From assembly GCF_030848475.1 (NCBI RefSeq), contig NZ_JAVDDS010000002.1:89846-153845 (forward strand): a stretch of 64,000 bases of DNA, read 5' to 3'. The notes beneath the pieces are model-generated. The model searched no databases, had not been told where the DNA came from, and worked only from the letters and a program-made list of their open reading frames with translations. Made by a program: the position numbers and the translations under genes. Numbering within the stretch: the first letter of the stretch is position 1; each line of letters begins with the position of its first letter. Origin of the DNA: Herbivorax alkaliphila (GTDB lineage Bacteria; Bacillota; Clostridia; Acetivibrionales; Acetivibrionaceae). Positions 63,974 through 64,000 of this stretch are shown one piece after another.

Positions 63974-64000
63974 TTTAAATTATACATAAATAGTAGTATG

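Overview
This window looks like a chromosome segment of a low-GC, Gram-positive anaerobe of the class Clostridia. The signs are strongly AT-rich DNA and codon use, AGGAGG-type ribosome binding sites with many TTG and GTG starts, three S-layer-homology (SLH) repeats on a giant surface protein, copper-amine-oxidase-like stalk repeats, several c-di-GMP proteins and a GHKL (AgrC-like) kinase. I cannot name the genus from sequence alone. No tRNA, rRNA or CRISPR array was seen.

Layout. 1-12.6 kb: a truncated but open SLH-anchored surface protein, followed by a decayed paralogue (two frameshifts and a nonsense codon) made of fibronectin III, PKD and InlB-like repeats. 12.7-17.1 kb: an aldo/keto reductase, an acyl-adenylate ligase and an M24 peptidase-like protein. 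17.1-21.8 kb: a scarred stretch with a merR stub, a membrane diguanylate cyclase, a nucleotidyltransferase-like pair, two remnants that look like the C-terminus of Cas6, a ferritin-like protein, a small coiled-coil protein and a MITE-like element. 21.9-31.5 kb: a tight four-gene operon encoding a kleisin-like protein, a small winged-helix partner, a 1459-residue SMC-like ATPase and an SNF2 helicase. It resembles Wadjet/MksB condensins, but an SNF2 helicase sits where the JetD nuclease would be expected. This is the best candidate for an unusual defence or genome-maintenance system.

31.6-41.2 kb: a perfect palindrome that is a two-way consensus promoter, a secreted amidase, a lipoprotein, a hybrid-type sensor kinase followed by a REC-GGDEF-EAL regulator, an orphan sugar-binding lipoprotein, a Dabb protein and a prepilin peptidase, with REP-like palindromes and a second MITE copy between them. 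41.4-45.3 kb: an ABC exporter-like cluster in which the ATPase has lost most catalytic motifs, flanked by two copies of the same membrane-anchored protein, the second one broken. 45.3-50.2 kb: a 1621-residue pseudokinase-AAA-TPR-GAF-GGDEF protein.

50.9-58.4 kb: a second candidate system: SEC-C protein, second SNF2 helicase, HscC-like Hsp70, divergent membrane J-protein (HPE in place of HPD) and a DUF1266-like protein. The last three mirror the Escherichia coli hscC/djlB/djlC/ybeR/ybeU locus. 58.9-64 kb: a GHKL kinase, a truncated response regulator on the other strand, and a secreted protein with a Pro/Ala/Thr minisatellite and copper-amine-oxidase-like repeats.

Functions come from motif reading without database searches. 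System-level roles are inference.
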